Source: Anarhynchus alexandrinus (Eukaryota; Chordata; Aves; Charadriiformes; Charadriidae). From it: 64,000 nt of DNA. How positions within the stretch are numbered: position 1 is the stretch's first letter; each line of letters starts with the position of its first letter. The stretch covers positions 698,367 through 762,366 of the forward strand of contig VUYV01000329.1 of assembly GCA_008711295.1 (NCBI GenBank). Reading direction: 5' to 3'. Shown here piece after piece: positions 62,286-64,000 of this stretch. Under the pieces are notes generated by a model. The model did not search any database and was not told the origin of the DNA. It worked only from the letters and a program-made list of their open reading frames with translations. Position numbers and translations under genes: made by a program.

Positions 62286-64000
62286 GTAAACCACCATCTG
62301 TTTTTTCTAGTTTCATATTTAACCTGAGCATTTCTCGGCATCATGACATCTTATTCAGTGTGACGCTTGGATGTGTACCAAAAGATCAGTCCGGGATACA
62401 GGGTAAAAGTAATGGAAATTCGCCATCCATATTCCTTTTCTTCCGATTTCTGCATCAGGTTTCTGTGCACACGGAGGTCCTTCTCTCAGGCGAGATTTAA
62501 GGCTGTTTTAACTCAGTTCACTGAAACAATGAAGCTAAGAATCTGACATTTTAAAGGGGATGTCATCATCTTTTGGTTGGCAAAATAAAATATATTTAGT
62601 TGAAATAAAAATAGGGAAGAAGATTTTTTATTTTCCATAAAAATCTCCCAATTTTGAAAGACACAGAAAAGCTAAACATCACATATGGGATTAATCATAG
62701 ATTGCTGTAACTCCACGTTTTTATTTAATGAAAGGAAGAAGAATTTGCCAGATTTACCAGTAACTGAAAGATACAGAAAGTTCAGAATCAACCTAGTAGT
62801 AATACTGTGCGCTAGGAGGGCAGAAAGTAACATAAAAATGCAATGAGACTCAGTAATTATTGACTTCTCAAAGGAATATAGTTCAAATATCGATCACACA
62901 CAGTGTATTCAGGACCTTAAGAGACAACCCTTGCACTGAGTGTCTTAGGATCACTGCAAGTTTTCTGGATAGTGTAAGTTTTTTGACTCCAACTATTGTT
63001 ACCAGGAGCGAGAAGGTAGTTTAAAGCTTTGTAGGAACACACGACAACACTGCCTTCTTGCTGTCAGTGAAAGATACAGCTCTAGTGGTGAACTGTAATG
63101 GCACCCCAGGTAACCACGTGGGTTTAGAAACCAGTCAGTTCTTGCAGCCTCCAATATGTCTTTCAATTGTATTTAAATGAACTTTTGCAGTATCAGTTTC
63201 TAAAAATATGAATGTCCAGTTATTTCTTGAACAACATATTCCTTTATTCTGAGTCTTCTTCTAGAACCCAGCAAAAACATAATCTAAGACTTACTATGCA
63301 AAAATGAAATACAATATTATGCACATGCTGAAGTAAAAAAAAAAAATTAAATTTGGTTTACTGTATACCTAGTGCGGTTCATCTTTGACTTAATGAGTAC
63401 CTAAAAAGAACAGAAGCAAGCAGGAAGGCACTAACTTGTCACTCTGCCTGACCCCAAACGTAAGTTTTAAATACCAGCCTCGATTCTTGCAGACCTTGCT
63501 TGTTCTCGACTCTAACCACATATTCAGTTTTAATTTTACTTATGCTTATAGTGTTCTTGACAAAAGGTAGCGCAAAATACAGTTTCATTCCAGATCTCTG
63601 AAGCAGAATAAAATAGCTTGTTCTAAAGATTGGTATATAAGATCAATTTAATTCTTGATAAAGTGCACTGTGATTTGAAGAATTTCGGATTTTTGGTTCT
63701 ACTTATGTTCCAGCTGTGCTTGGGATCCTTGAAGCTCTCCAATTCAGAAACTAGTACTTATGTAGAAGATGTTCCGCAAAACTTTACTGTGCAAAAAGAT
63801 TTATAAAAGTCTGTAAGTATAAAATAGTGACCCAGATATCCCAAAAGAAGCATTGTATGGACATTGTATAGTCACTACAAATCGTGCAAAACCTACAAAG
63901 CTAATTAAGGTTTCTGTTCAACAGAAAAAGCAGCACAACAGAAATAAGTAACTGAATAACTGTTTTATTTTTAAACCCTGTTGATGCTCTATGTACTAGC
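62286..64000. other. Non-coding DNA, no gene seen
   Basis: AT-rich DNA to the end of the window, with an A run at about 63337-63347. A 92-codon plus-strand frame (62222-62500) overlaps the CpG patch but has no family resemblance. Confidence 0.5.

Noticed and set aside
1..64000. CRISPR array, operon, tRNA, rRNA or known microRNA hairpin
   Set aside because: None was seen. The repeats present are tandem or transposon-derived, and the sequence is vertebrate nuclear DNA. Covariance-model searches would be needed to exclude small RNAs fully.

Overview
This window is vertebrate nuclear DNA, most likely from a bird. The evidence is a set of CR1 LINE fragments with the avian-type 3' end (a GGTTGGACTAGATGACC-like block followed by ATTCTRTG-type octamers), an ancient MIR-type SINE, an AT-rich CpG-poor background, and one GC-rich CpG island. 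There are no bacterial or viral operons, no CRISPR array and no tRNA or rRNA gene that I can see. Assembly quality is draft: one 310-base gap of Ns lies inside the CpG island, and single Ns sit in or next to several homopolymers.

No protein-coding gene could be recognised. Every long open frame is one of three things: an AT-rich or low-complexity chance frame, a CR1 remnant, or a frame crossing the N gap. The window therefore looks like a gene-poor interval, or the introns of a very large gene, carrying one strong CpG-island promoter at about 6.24-7.14 kb and a few CpG-retaining patches (about 43.0-43.3, 54.7-54.95, 57.8-57.95 and 62.05-62.3 kb).

Layout: 0-6.2 kb is AT-rich non-coding with one candidate minus-strand exon (4437-4620). 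6.24-7.14 kb is the CpG island with the gap and a candidate plus-strand exon. 7.2-13.8 kb is non-coding with a weak ancient repeat. 13.8-14.03 and 15.2-15.86 kb are CR1 fragments; the second joins an endonuclease-domain remnant directly to the 3' end. 18.8-19.45 kb holds a duplicated MIR with a 45-bp tandem duplication between the copies, and 20.13-20.24 kb is a 37-bp triplication. 24.3-24.57 kb is a minus-strand CR1 3' end. 28.97-29.13 kb is a candidate exon. 31.1-31.25 and 41.3-41.4 kb are probable old amniote repeats. 39.1-40.6 kb holds copies of a roughly 150-bp repeat unit. 48.2-51.2 kb carries three more CR1 remnants. 52.7-57.96 kb contains several segments that look like conserved non-coding or regulatory DNA. 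61.1-61.4 kb is an old CR1 reverse-transcriptase fragment, and 62.05-62.3 kb is a CpG-rich patch with splice-like signals on both strands.

I found nothing that supports an undescribed biological system. The most useful leads are the CpG-island promoter with its unknown transcript, the exon candidates with good splice signals, and the CpG-retaining patches. All of these need RNA or cross-species alignment to settle.
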